Source: Diorhabda sublineata (lineage: Eukaryota > Arthropoda > Insecta > Coleoptera > Chrysomelidae). Taken from it: a stretch of DNA of 64,000 nt. The position numbers were made by a program, and so were the translations under genes. Positions within the stretch are counted from its first letter, which is position 1. Every line of letters starts with the position of its first letter. Positions 1 to 11,113 of this stretch are shown here, in pieces. The stretch spans positions 7,517,805-7,581,804 of the forward strand of contig NC_079484.1 of the NCBI RefSeq assembly GCF_026230105.1. The letters are read 5' to 3'. The notes under the pieces are model-generated. The model did not search any database, was not told the origin of the DNA, and worked only from the letters and a program-made list of their open reading frames with translations.

Positions 1-189
1 GATAATCGCGCCCATGGCATATACACACTATTTTTCGTGCAATCGTTGAAATTATTAAACTAGGTAATTGTGAATAAATATATTATTGCTCTAAAATTAA
101 TATGAGTTCAATATATTCAACAATGTCACCGTGTGCTGTGGAAATGATATGTTTCAATATATACAAAATATTTGGAAAGTTCTTGACAA

Positions 190-1060
190 AACGCAAAATG
201 TCTGGTACTGATAGCGATATTTGAGTACCTTCCACTCCTCCTGAACTCAAAAGCGTTGTAAATTCGGCGCTTTCCGTTTTAATACCCGAAAAATCTAAAC
301 GGCAGTACGAAAAATGTTACGGCGAGTTTAAAGATTGAATGTTAAGACGTCTGAAAACATTTTATTGGTTTATTTGATGCAGAAATCAAATTTTGTAAAA
401 AGTTCAACTTTATGGAGCATTTATCCAATGCTGAAGTGCATGCTGAATATACAAGACAATATCAACATCAAGCATTTTTCAAAATTAATACCATTTCTGG
501 AAAGAAAAGCGGTAGTAGTAAAGTTTTTATGCGTGAGCAAATTGATACATTCCTTAAAGAAGCTAATAATGAAAAATACTTATTGTTGAAGGTAAGTGTC
601 ATTTACAATTTTTTTATTTATTGTACAGATTTTTGTAGGTAGTTTTGATAATGGGAATATCTGGTACCTTGCGACGAGAGGAGTTGGTGAAAATGTCCAT
701 TGAAGATGTTCATGTAGAGAATGTTGTATTAATAGTAACCGTTCCTGATACCAAGACGGATAAGACGCTTAATTTCACTATTCCTAATATTGATTTCATA
801 AAAAAACACCGCAAAAGTTGTTGGAGTGCATACCAATCTAGTATCTCAGATTACCAAATCCTGAAACATACACGGGTCACACGGGTTTTCGGAGAAGTTC
901 TGCCACGCTGCTTGCCAATACTGGGGCTGATATGTCAATTCTTAAACGTCACGGCGGATGGAAGTCCACGACAGTAGCGGAAGGATACATAGAAGACTCT
1001 ATCGAAAATTTTCAACTCAATTTCTGGCGATATAGTATCTGGTTTGAATGTAGGCAATAA
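190..1060 (+). pseudogene. Crypton-like tyrosine recombinase, broken
   Basis: The translated pieces match the tyrosine recombinase of insect Crypton DNA transposons, which move by site-specific recombination. An N-terminal stretch (about 199-335) contains LIPEKSKRQYEK. It continues through STLWSIYPMLKCMLNIQDNI in a second frame and REQIDTFLKEANNEKYLLLK in a third. A 47-nt intron (592-638, gtaagt...ttttgtag) rejoins K to VVLIMGISG. The catalytic region shows the first Arg in LRREEL, the HxxR-like GHTGFRR, HGGW and the Tyr in AEGYIED, ending at TAA 1058-1060. Stops near 223 and 335, a frameshift near 510, and a deletion plus stop near 835-850 make it inactive. The HxxR box carries one extra residue (H-T-G-F-R), which would displace the Arg. 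Family assignment is confident; element ends were not found. Confidence 0.75.
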
Positions 1061-1227
1061 CCATTAATGAAGTAATAATACAAACTGTACAATTAATGTT
1101 TATATTCATCCTAAATAATATGAGTACTTATTTATTTGTTAATATTCAATAAAAAATTGTTTTTGTATTATTCTAGAAATTTAAAATTTGAAAGTGACGT
1201 TTGGTTTCGATGCCGTAGCTGCGGGTA

Positions 1228-1297
1228 ACGGTCGCGAAATTGAATTTCGCGGACTGCGCCCAGAACGCGAAATACTGACTTCGCGTGCAATTGCACG
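1228..1297. repeat. GC-rich cluster of three inverted repeats
   Basis: Three perfect dyads lie within 65 bp of otherwise AT-rich DNA, about 170 bp after the Crypton relic: CGCGAAAT/ATTTCGCG (1233-1240, 1244-1251), ACGCGAA/TTCGCGT (1265-1271, 1280-1286) and the 14-bp palindrome CGTGCAATTGCACG (1284-1297). They could be terminal DNA of an unrecognised transposon or protein-binding sites. Function is unknown. Confidence 0.5.
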
Positions 1298-1578
1298 AAA
1301 AAAATTTTTATGCTAAATAGCCATTATTTAACGCGCGTCTTAATTTAATGGGAACTTCAAATTTATAGCTTCTTTTATATTTATTATGATTGTAGATAAG
1401 TTATTTTATAAACTATAAAAATAGGTAATTTTCCGTGCCGATTATCAACGTTAAATTTTTTTACCCTATTTTGAGTTCATGAATCTCAATTCCAACTATT
1501 CTCTTAATTAATTGAATCATTTTTACTAATAATCAATAATATATTTCACACATTTCTTAATAATGATAATGATGAAAT

Positions 1579-1865
1579 TCGTCTCAGATAAGATCCTTTA
1601 GGACTTTTTGTGTTACGTCCTTGTTAACACAAAATTGCTTTCGGTAACTTCCGTATTTGAGACGAAACGAAACGATCGACGTTCAGCATCCACTGCTCTG
1701 CAGTTAACTTCTGAATCGGCTGCGGGGAGTAGGGAGTTGCGAATTGGAAGTTTGGGATTTACGCGCTCGGGATCACCAAAGCGGCAAAGGCCGCTGGGAT
1801 GTATCACGCTTACGATTATTTCAGATACAGTCCGTTGCAATTGCATACAAGGAAATATAGAGTGA
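1579..1865. other. Hairpin followed by GC-rich unidentified segment
   Basis: TCGTCTCA (1579-1586) pairs with TGAGACGA (1658-1665) and encloses a second pair, TGTGTTA/TAACACA, giving a nested hairpin. The following ~140 bp are unusually GC-rich and open in one frame on each strand, but neither translation resembles a known family. It could be a promoter or first exon, or the end of a mobile element. Confidence 0.25.
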
Positions 1866-2520
1866 CAGGTATGCGTGAATTGTGAAATTTGAGTGGAATC
1901 TTGTGTTTTAAGAAATGGAATGTTATTATGTTGAGAACGAGAAGATGAAAAATCGCTTCAGATACGCTGGTTTATTGGATAACAGTCCGATGTTAAATTT
2001 GGTCAATATTCTACGATCATTCAGAGTATATTTTATGCATTGATTATTTTTTTAGGAAGAAATAAGTTATTTTATTAATTTAGTTGTATTGACAATTATT
2101 CGGCTGACGGTTTATTTTGAAAGTGGTCTAAATTGATTTATCAATTAGTTCAAATAGTTTGTGTTACAAGTATGACTTCCAAAAAATTTTTTTCGTAAAT
2201 TATCTCCTTTTAAATCTACTCAATTGTTCCAGAATTTTTCTCAAGAATTTTTCGATGCGATTATCTCTTTATTTGCCTAAAAACGCTTTAACCCAACAAT
2301 TTTTTTATTATATATGAAACAGAAAGTAATTGGAGGAAGACAAATCAGATGAATTCTCCGAATGAGTCAATAAATTATTCAGCATCATTCCTGTTAATGC
2401 GGTCACGTTTAAATAATAATACAATCATATTTTATGGAGAGATAATATTTACTTCTCATCGGATTCTTAAATTGTTTTTTCACGTGAAATATAATGCTTT
2501 ATAGCATTCGAAATTATTGT
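1866..2520. other. AT-rich stretch with no recognised feature
   Basis: Both strands are closed by frequent stops and I see no repeat or motif here. Confidence 0.4.
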
Positions 2521-2650
2521 TTTAGTATTTGTTTGGCATCTATATAGTGAACATTTTCAGTGAATTTGTAAACATGGAAAAAATTGGCCATCGTTATGTG
2601 ATACCATACTTAATATTCAAATTCTTGAATGAGTACTCATAAAAGCTGCT
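2521..2650 (+). pseudogene. mariner 5' fragment, second copy of the 2.9-3.7 kb element
   Basis: Starting at tttagtatttgtttggca, this segment aligns along about 110 bp with 3031-3135 inside the neighbouring mariner, including the start of its transposase (MEKIGHRYVI here, KHGKIDHCYVKQYF there). It contains only the first ~25 codons and then diverges. It is a truncated copy of the same family, 260 bp from the fuller one. Confidence 0.65.
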
Positions 2651-2910
2651 ACGAGTAAACAAAACCAATCAAAAATGAGTATTATTTTAGATATACAACT
2701 ACAGCCCCTCAATAACAGTATCGATATACCTACAAATAGTAGAATTTGTTATTTTACAAATTAAGTTTAAGCCTTAAACATCAGTTTAAGCCACTGATAT
2801 AGATTTTTTACATTTTATTGATGACGTTTAACGACAAACTTCGGTTTGAACGTTTCCTGCGTTGGAGGTGGCTTAAATTTCAATCTAATTTGAAGCCAAT
2901 AATTGTAACA

Positions 2911-3741
2911 TACGAGGATGGTCTCAGAAGTACCTGGCTTGACCTAGAGATGGCGGTAGTTGCTTGAAAAATACCACTGTATTAGAAGGTACTATACAGC
3001 ACATATTTCAAGTTTGAAGACGCCAAGCTCTTTAGTATTTGTTTGGCACCCATCAATAGTGAAGGTTTTCATCGAATTTGTAAACATGGAAAAATTGATC
3101 ATTGTTATGTAAAACAATACTTTCATTCGAAAGGCCTCAGCCCAACCAATATAAAAGCTGAACTAGAATCTACTTTGAATGAGACTGCTTATTCGTTATC
3201 AACAGTATTAAATTGGTTTGCAGATTTTGAACGAGAATTTACGACCTGCAAAGACCAGTATCGTAGTGGTCGAACAAATGAGGTGACGACTCCCGAAATG
3301 GCGAATGAAATCCACAAACCAGTACTGGATGATCATCGACTGAAAATGCGCGAGCTAGCAGACATAGTAGGCATTTCAAAACTGCGGTACGTCACATTTG
3401 GACATTAGAGATCAGTGCGCAAGATGGGTGGCGAATTTTTGCGCCGTTTCATAACCATGGCCAAAATTAATGAATTAAAGTTTGAATTGCTACCTCATGC
3501 TCCCTATTCGCCAGATTTCGCCTCCTCGGATTATTTTGTCTTCCTAGACTTGAGAAAATGTCGAGAGGCTGTTTTGAGCAGCTTGATGATTCTTATTATA
3601 AAAAGGGTATAAAATTTAATGAACATCGATGGGAAAAATATATGGTGCTAAAAAGAGATTAAGTTGAAACATATATATATTTTTTTCGAAAATTTTTGTG
3701 TTTTCTTTGTTGGACAAGGTACTTCCGAGACCATCCTCGTA
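2911..3741 (+). mobile_element. mariner element with internal deletion
   Basis: Terminal inverted repeats bound the element. The left end starts TACGAGGATGGTCTCAGAAG at 2911. The right end, ggtacttccgagaccatcctcgta, finishes at 3741, with TA at both ends. The transposase begins around 3060. Its N-terminal helix-turn-helix part is open to 3408 and contains KGLSPTNIKAELE, YRSGRTNEVTTPEM and LKMRELADIVGIS. It then jumps to the C-terminal part (3454-3660) with MAKINELKFELLPHAPYSPD and the terminal HRWEKYMVLKRD. The first two catalytic Asp regions are missing, and at 831 bp it is about 450 bp shorter than a typical mariner. It cannot encode transposase, but intact ends could in principle be mobilised in trans. 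Confidence 0.85.
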
Positions 3742-4389
3742 TAATAATCGTATTGAAAGAGTTGTCAACATTCGAAAAACTTAATCTTCTGTTAGAAAGA
3801 TTAGTACTCTAATTAAACTATAGTCCAATTTCATTTAAGTATAAATGAAGATGTTTATTATTGACAATGTCTAAAGGCAATGATGAAGGTAATTCTAATT
3901 TTAATTAATCAGGATTCCAAAAGGCAGATTTTGGATAATTACGTGGGTTAATAAATAATGAGTAGGTTTGATTAACGCAGTTTTGTAATTTGTGTTCTCA
4001 GCTTTGTATGTAATTAAGGTAAGTTTTTGTTATGTTGTGAAGATATGTGAAAGAAAATGAGAATTGCTGTTTAGTTTTTAATTGGAAGCATGTTAAATTA
4101 TACTGAATAGACTTTGGCTTCTTCAAACATTGTTATGAATGTAGTTGATCATTTTGAAAATCTCCTATAGTCTATTTTATGAATGAGACAGTTTTAAAAT
4201 AATATTACATTGGTAATCCTCATGCGTATAATTTTTTTAGTAGACAGTTGAAATAAGGATAAATTTTGGCACAACCTGACAGAAACATTAGAAAATGAGA
4301 AAGTAGGTAAATATGATGGAATATATAAAGGAATAATTGGTGCATGTGGAGAGAAAACAATGAATAATAATGGAAAACTTATATACCAC
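3742..4389. other. AT-rich stretch with no recognised feature
   Basis: Nothing supportable was seen on either strand between the mariner and the LINE relic. Confidence 0.4.
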
Positions 4390-4655
4390 CGAGGCCATGA
4401 AATCTTGCTTAACAGGTTCACTTGAAGTGATTCTAAATCTTCCACCTCTCCACATTGTACTGGAAAATGCGGTAGAAAAAGCATCATTTAGAATGTTCAG
4501 AGACGGAATTATCAAAGAAAAACCGTCCCCAAATATTGACTAAACCTGGAACATGCCTCAAGATAATACTTCGAAATGAACAGAACTGGAATAGCAGTGT
4601 ACGGGCCCTCAACAAAACTCTCTGAAAACCTAAGAATTACGCCAAGCATTTTTCA
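4390..4655 (+). pseudogene. R1-like LINE relic (end of RT and start of RNase H)
   Basis: The frame from about 4390 reads EAMKSCLTGSLEVILNLPPL, which matches the conserved GAMRSTPTAALE-L-L-PL segment after the reverse transcriptase in R1/Jockey-type non-LTR retrotransposons. After a stop and frameshift it resumes as NRTGIAVYGPSTKLSENL, the first strand of the RNase H domain. The catalytic part of RT is absent. Long minus-strand open frames here are shadows of this relic. Confidence 0.6.
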
Positions 4656-4784
4656 AAATTAATGCAATTAATTAATTAACTAATTAACTCTTATCCACAT
4701 TCTCTCGAAGTATGAAACATTACGGAACTTCGGAGCACTACACATGGAAGCGTATAAAAATAGAAGATCTTTGACAGCTAAATC

Positions 4785-4925
4785 CATCCCACGTTCTGAA
4801 CTTTTTAAAATCAGCTGTAAACATTGGGTTCTCTAGTGTCGCATCAATAGATTCTTTGGGTCGCATTGTATATGATACCTCAATATTCACATACATACAA
4901 CGACTGCTTGACTTTTGCCTTTTCC
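4785..4925. repeat. Divergent dispersed repeat, copy 1
   Basis: The block beginning ATCAGCTGTAAACATTGGGT shares a collinear series of words (ATCAGCTGTAAA, GGGTTC, CTTTGGGT, ATACATACA) with 10075-10190. Identity looks to be about two thirds by eye. The segment follows the LINE relic and might be LINE tail. Confidence 0.4.
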
Positions 4926-4929
4926 ATAA

Positions 4930-5775
4930 CCTGATTATGTATAACAAATTCATGGTTCCAACACAAAGATATACAAAGGGAAGTGAAGAGCAGAGAGGAA
5001 AGATCTATTATTGACTTCGTTATAATGGAGAAAATAAATAGAATAGCCATAACTGAGACTAGGGTCGAAAGTTATATATGTAATTAAGGACGACAAATTT
5101 ACGCAAATCACTCTGTACTCATTTTATATTTCCTAAGCAATAGCTCGGTCACCATCACATATCTATACAAAAATCTTGAAATAATAAGAAAAGTATTATT
5201 TTTTGTACACTACACTTTTTTTTCTTTATTATTGTATCAATGTTTATTTAGGTTATTTTTTATATTTCCATCACATGAATAAGTTTATAATGTATTAAAA
5301 AACCACTCATTACTATAAGGTTTTTCACATTTTTTTGTATAAAATAAACTTGGTTTTCTACAAAGTAGATTTCTAACAAAAGTCACACAAACCAGTCACA
5401 AAATTTGACAGTAGTAATGTCATACAACTGGATGTAAACCAATGAGAGAGAACGTTCGTTAGATCCGAACGCTTCCAATATAAACACGGATGAAATAATA
5501 GAAGCGATATATTATGATATGTTGACTATATTCAGAAATTTCTGTTCACGCGAAGATTTTGATTAATATAAAGTTATCTTTATATTATTGACAAACTACC
5601 TCTCTTGGAGTAGTTTACACTTTAGTTTGATATCCAATTCAATAGCCAAATGAATAAGCAGTTTCTAAAAGTAAAATGAAGGTAGTGTTGAATCGAAATT
5701 CGTGGGAGGTTCCAATTAGATAGTTTAAAATGAGTAATTTTATAATAGAAATATTAGGGAAGAATTTAGTTATTC
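4930..5775. other. No gene recognised
   Basis: Low-complexity AT-rich sequence without a supportable feature. Confidence 0.4.
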
Positions 5776-6190
5776 AAATTTCTTGAGGTAAACCTAAGAG
5801 ATACCTCGTATGCATAAGATCAGGAAGAACTGATAAGAAATAATTTATTTCTATATGGTCAACCTAATTCGATCCTAGTGTGGACCTTGTCAGGATAACT
5901 TGATAAGAAATAGTCTATGTTTTAGTAAGATCATCCTGAGAGATTCCTTGCATGATCATGACCAGGAAGGATAAAAAAATTAATTTATTTTCAAACGAAT
6001 CTATCTAATGTGATCCTAGTGTGGACCTCGTCAGGATAATTAAATACGAAATATTTTTCGTTTCAATAAGGTTATCCTGAGAAGTTCTTTCTATGGACAT
6101 GATCGGGGAAATCTGATGGAAAATTAATATATTTTAAATAGGTTTATCCCCATTGTTAATCTTGTTTTAACCTGATAAGATGATTATGTT
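5776..6190. repeat. Decayed ~141-bp tandem repeat, about 2.9 copies
   Basis: GATCCTAGTGTGGACC recurs at 5871 and 6012 (141 bp apart). The same order of landmarks follows in both: TCAGGATAA, ATCCTGAGA and CATGATC. A partial earlier copy begins near 5776 (CCTAAGAGATACCTCG). Copies are much more diverged than those of the satellite that starts 150 bp further on, and the unit sequence is unrelated. Confidence 0.75.
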
Positions 6191-6339
6191 GTTGTTTATG
6201 GAAAACATTCCAGTCGGGATGCTAGAGATTCTCAAGAACTGCCTTCGCTCTTTCAAATGTTGAGATGGTTATTGGTACATATATACTTTATATTAATCCG
6301 CTCGACCGCTGGAAAATAAATCTACTTACAACGGTGTTG

Positions 6340-8698
6340 CTCATAGATAAACCATATCCTGGGTTCAACTCTTCTTTCGAGTCAGTACTCTCTATTGCTT
6401 TTAGCGTTATCCTTTCTTTAGCGTTTGTTCGTTACTTGAATGACTTCTCGCTTTGATGAGGTCGGCGGTTTGATCTTAGATAAACCATATCCTGGGTTCA
6501 ACTCTTCTTTCGAGTCAGTACTCTCTATTACTGTAAACATTTTCATTTCTTTAGCGTTTGTTCGTTACTTGAATGTCTTCTCGCTTCGATGAGGACAGTG
6601 GTTCGATCATAGATGAACCACATCCTGGGTTCGACTCTTATTTCTAATCAGTACTCTCTATTACTGTAAACATTTTCCTTTCTTTAGCGTTTGTTCGTTA
6701 CTTGAATGTCTTCTCGCTTCGATGAGGACAGTGGTTCGATCATAGATGAACCACATCCTGGGTTCGACTCTTCTTTCTAGTCAGTACTCTCTATTGCTGT
6801 AAACATTTACCTTTCTTTAGCGTTTGTTCGTTCCTAGAATGGGTTCTAGCTTTGATGAGGACAGTAGTTCGACCATAGATGAACCACATCCTGGGTTCGA
6901 CTCTTATTTCTACTCAGTACTTTCTATTACTGTAAACATTTTCCTTTCTTTATCGTTTGCTCGTTACTTGAATGTCTTCTCGCTTCGATGAGGACAGTAG
7001 TTCGACCAGAGTTGAACCACATCCTGGGTTTGACTCTTCTTTCTACTCAGTACTCTCTATTACTGTAAACATTTTCATTTCTTTAGCGTTTGTTCGTTAC
7101 TTGAATGTCTTCTCGCTTCGATGAGGACAGTGGTTCGATCATAGATGAACCACATCCTGGGTTCGACTCTTCTTTCTAGTCAGTACTCTCTATTGCTGTA
7201 AACATTTACCTTTCTTTAGCGTTTGTTCGTTTCTAGAATGGGTTCTAGCTTTGATGAGGACAGTAGTTCGACCATAGATGAACCACATCCTGGGTTCGAC
7301 TCTTATTTCTACTCAGTACTCTCTATTACTGTAAACATTTTCCTTTCTTTAGCGTTTGCTCGTTCCTTGAATGTCTTCTCGCTTCGATGAGGACAGTAGT
7401 TCGACCAGAGTTGAACCACATCCTGGGTTCGACTCTTATTTCTACTCAGTACTCTCTATTACTGTAAACATTTTCCTTTCTTTAGCGTTTGTTCGTTACT
7501 TGAATGGGTTCTAGCTTTGATGAGGACAGTAGTTCGACCATAGATGAACCACATCCTGGGTTCGACTCTTATTTCTACTCAGTACTCTCTATTACTGTAA
7601 ACATTTTCCTTTCTTTAGCGTTTGTTCGTTACTTGAATGTCTTCTCGCTTCGATGAGGACAGTAGTTCGACCAGAGTTGAACCACATCCTGGGTTCGACT
7701 CTTATTTCTACTCAGTACTCTCTATTACTGTAAACATTTTCCTTTCTTTAGCATTTGTTCGTTACTTGAATGGGTTCTAGCTTTGATGAGGACAGTAGTT
7801 CGACCATAGATGAACCACATCCTGGGTTCGACTCTTATTTCTACTCAGTACTCTCTATTACTGTAAACATTTTCCTTTCTTTAGCGTTTGTTCGTTACTT
7901 GAATGTCTTCTCGCTTCGATGAGGACAGTGGTTCGATCATAGATGAACCACATCCTGGGTTCGACTCTTCTTTCTAGTCAGTACTCTCTATTGCTGTAAA
8001 CATTTACCTTTCTTTAGCGTTTGTTCGTTCCTAGAATGGGTTCTAGCTTTGATGAGGACAGTAGTTCGACCATAGATGAACCACATCCTGGGTTCGACTC
8101 TTATTTCTACTCAGTACTCTCTATTACTGTAAACATTTTCCTTTCTTTAGCGTTTGCTCGTTACTTGAATGTCTTCTCGCTTCGATGAGGACAGTGGTTC
8201 GATCATAGATGAACCACATCCTGGGTTCGACTCTTCTTTCTAGTCAGTACTCTCTATTGCTGTAAACATTTACCTTTCTTTAGCGTTTGTTCGTTTCTAG
8301 AATGGGTTCTAGCTTTGATGAGGACAGTAGTTCGACCATAGATGAACCACATCCTGGGTTCGACTCTTATTTCTACTCAGTACTCTCTATTACTGTAAAC
8401 ATTTTCCTTTCTTTAGCGTTTGCTCGTTACTTGAATGTCTTCTCGCTTCGATGAGGACAGTAGTTCGACCAGAGTTGAACCACATCCTGGGTTTGACTCT
8501 TATTTCTACTCAGTACTCTCTATTACTGTAAACATTTTCATTTCTTTAGCGTTTGTTAGTTACTTGAATGTCTTCTCGCTTCGATGAGGACAGTGGTTCG
8601 ATCATAGATGAACCACATCCTGGGTTCGACTCTTATTTCTACTCAGTACTCTCTATTACTGTAAACATTTTCCTTTCTTTAGCGTTTGTTCGTTACTT
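6340..8698. repeat. 133-bp satellite array, 18 monomers
   Basis: The landmark CCTGGGTT starts at 6358, 6491, 6624, 6757, 6890, 7023, 7156 and so on to 8619. Every step is exactly 133 bp, giving 18 monomers with no net indel. Each monomer contains GATGAACCACATCCTGGGTT, TCAGTACTCTCTATT, TGTAAACATTT, TTTAGCGTTTG and GATGAGGACAGT. Monomer variants recur every third position in part of the array (CTAGAATGGGTTCTAGC at 6834 and 7233, then 8031 and 8297). The first monomers and the TTATTACAACCC-type right edge (near 8698) are the most divergent. No protein is encoded. Confidence 0.97.
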
Positions 8699-10060
8699 AC
8701 AACCCTTATAAATAGTAGTTTCGGGGGAGAAGTATATTTTGTATTTAAACCGATCTATTCTTCTGGTTATACTCGAAAAAAATTCATTTTTAAGTTGAAA
8801 AGCAACGAAGATATAAATTTACATTTAAAATCGGTAATGACTGTTTTGAAGTTGAGAGTCTCTTCGATTTTTGGACTTTTATCGTTTTTCCCAGCAAGTT
8901 CTTGACTGATATTCAACTATGTGTTCATAAGATAATCGTATATTGAAGTTTCAAATTTAAAAACCTCCTTTCTGAATAAATATTCGAAATAAAACAGGAA
9001 GGTTACTGAAAATTCTTCAAATTACATCATTTGGATTGATACCAGATTGTTATAGTTCTAAATGTAGTTTAGATAAATAATATATCACAGTTAAAACATT
9101 ATTTATAATATGTCAAATTAGTCAAAAATGAAACTGATAAATTTACTTATATATTCATTCTGTTGTTCAATATAATTATGATGTAGAATACAGTGAATGA
9201 TTATAATGATTTTTTGTTTAATTTTTGAACTGCTGCGTATGATTTTCAACTGAAAATATAAATTTCATTTACCGTATGTAACTCATAAATCTGAAATTAT
9301 ATAAACGATAAAACGGTAGTGGAATGTGTTTCTGAAGGGTAACTGTTGCTAATACATCATTTTATGACGGTGTAGAGTCATAAAAAGAGTCAATAAATTT
9401 GAGAAATACGTAAGGAAGCTACATACGAATTTATGCTCTACTTTATTCACTAGTCTTACCTCGTAATCAGGAAAACGAAGTAAAATCTAATTCTATCTAG
9501 ACATAAAATGAATAATTCAAAACGTTTGTTTAGAAACTTATTTTTTTTAAGGTTCCTCCTCAATTATAACCAAATTTCTCTCTTTCTAGTTTTCGAAAAG
9601 AAGTGTGAGCTGAGTTTTATTGTAAGCATTATTTGTGCTGTATTCAATAATTTTTTTATTCGCATTTCTCCAAAAAGATAATTTTTAGAATACAAATAGT
9701 CAACAGGAAAACGATTTATCAAGTTTGGAAAATTTCAGGACGAGCACAACAAGGACTAAAAACTTTATTCGAAGAAGACTTTTTGTCTGACCATTTTATG
9801 AGTTTTATAACAAAACTTTTATCGAAATAAATATAAAAATTATAAAAACACATTAATGCCTGTGGATTTTATTGTATTTTTCATATTTATGTGATAAAAT
9901 TACACATTCAAATCTCCTAGTTCACTTCTAAAGAAATTCTCACTAGAAAATCTTCAAAAAAAATTCAAAACTGTCAATGTCAGATGCGCAATTTATCATA
10001 AATCCCGAATAAATTCTTTACAATATTCACACTGGCGAACTATACACATTCATAAGACTA
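8699..10060. other. AT-rich region with no recognised gene
   Basis: No open frame, splice-flanked exon, terminal repeat or transposase motif was recognised in this 1.4 kb. Confidence 0.4.
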
Positions 10061-10069
10061 TATCTCTCC

Positions 10070-10195
10070 CCCCTTGGATCAGCTGTAAATACAGGGTTCA
10101 CCAAAATCGCAACAAGAAAGGATGGCAGAGTAAATCCTTTGGGTTGCAGAGTATCCGAGATTCCAAATTCATATATACATACATTTCTCAACCCC
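10070..10195. repeat. Divergent dispersed repeat, copy 2
   Basis: Related in the same orientation to 4785-4925 (GATCAGCTGTAAATACAGGG ... CCTTTGGGTTGCAGAGTAT ... ATACATACAT). It sits in a somewhat GC-richer block running to about 10330. Its parent element is unknown. Confidence 0.4.
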
Positions 10196-10864
10196 CCTAC
10201 ATACCGTCAAATATACAGATCCTCTAGCATCCATTCAGTGGATTGCAACCACTTCCACCAATCACTGAATAGCTCAAAGCATACATGAAATATCCACTAC
10301 ACCTCAATGCACATGCTATTACAGTACTGGAATCACTGGAAATGTATTTCCAGAAATCCTACTTTAGCTTGATAATGATCTAAAGATTTTAAAAACGTCA
10401 TCCGTCCATTTTTCACCCTACCTCTAATTTTTTTTAGTAAGAGAAAAGCTGTGACAACAAATAAGACTATTAACAACACAAAACTTATTCACGACCCAGT
10501 TTAAATACTAAAGATGTCTCAGTACGACGGAGAAACAAAATTATAAGAAAGATTCAAAAGATAACTGATATGGAGAGACTGCATAGCCAAGCACACGCAT
10601 ACGATTATCGATTGAAAATAGCTGTGGAATTTAATTTAACGGCCGCATAGTGAGGGAACGCTGACCGTAACCGATTTAAATGTCTGAGGTCACGGCGGCG
10701 TTTCGAGAGAAATCAAAGCAGTGTAGTATTTAATCTGAGTTCAAGGTTATTTGATGCCGTCAAATAGTCCTGTTACATCCATATGTCTTTCAATCACATC
10801 TTCACCGATTGTAGATAATACTTTCCCTTAAATCCGAAATCTTCCCTTACGGAAACACTCAAAT
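10196..10864. other. No gene recognised
   Basis: A GC-richer patch near 10640-10700 (GGCCGCATAGTGAGGG ... GTCACGGCGGCGTTTCG) has no recognisable coding content or repeat partner in the window. Confidence 0.35.
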
Positions 10865-11113
10865 AACCCACAGAAATAAAGATTTTCTAATAAAAGGTAT
10901 TATTAGTTTAATTCGATAAATTTATGGCTTAGGAGATATGTAGATTTTTAGGTTGGAAATTAAACTGTTCGTCATAAAGAGACATTCTGAAGAAAATTAT
11001 CATATCATTGTAATTATCTATTGAAAATACTTACAGGAGATCGCTGCATTATTTTCACGTCATCTAATCATTCCTGAATTTTTCGCCTCTAGTCCCGGGA
11101 CACCCTGTAGAAA
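10865..11113 (+). repeat. Interspersed fold-back repeat, copy a
   Basis: The left part (ggcttaggagatatgtag ... aagagacattctgaagaaaa) reappears in reverse at 11750-11905. The right part (attattttcacgtcatc ... gacaccctgtaga) reappears in the same orientation at 12030-12096. The ending CACCCTGTAGA resembles tails common to insect non-autonomous elements; the family was not identified. Confidence 0.7.

Noticed and set aside
1608..1865. Gene encoded on either strand of the GC-rich segment
   Set aside because: Both strands are open because of low stop density at higher GC; neither translation looks like a protein family.
6358..8640. tRNA genes in the satellite monomers
   Set aside because: The B-box-like word is present, but the T-arm stem does not pair and there is no acceptor stem.
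6340..8698. Direct repeats that could be mistaken for a CRISPR array
   Set aside because: The units are contiguous 133-bp monomers with no unique spacers, and the window is clearly eukaryotic.
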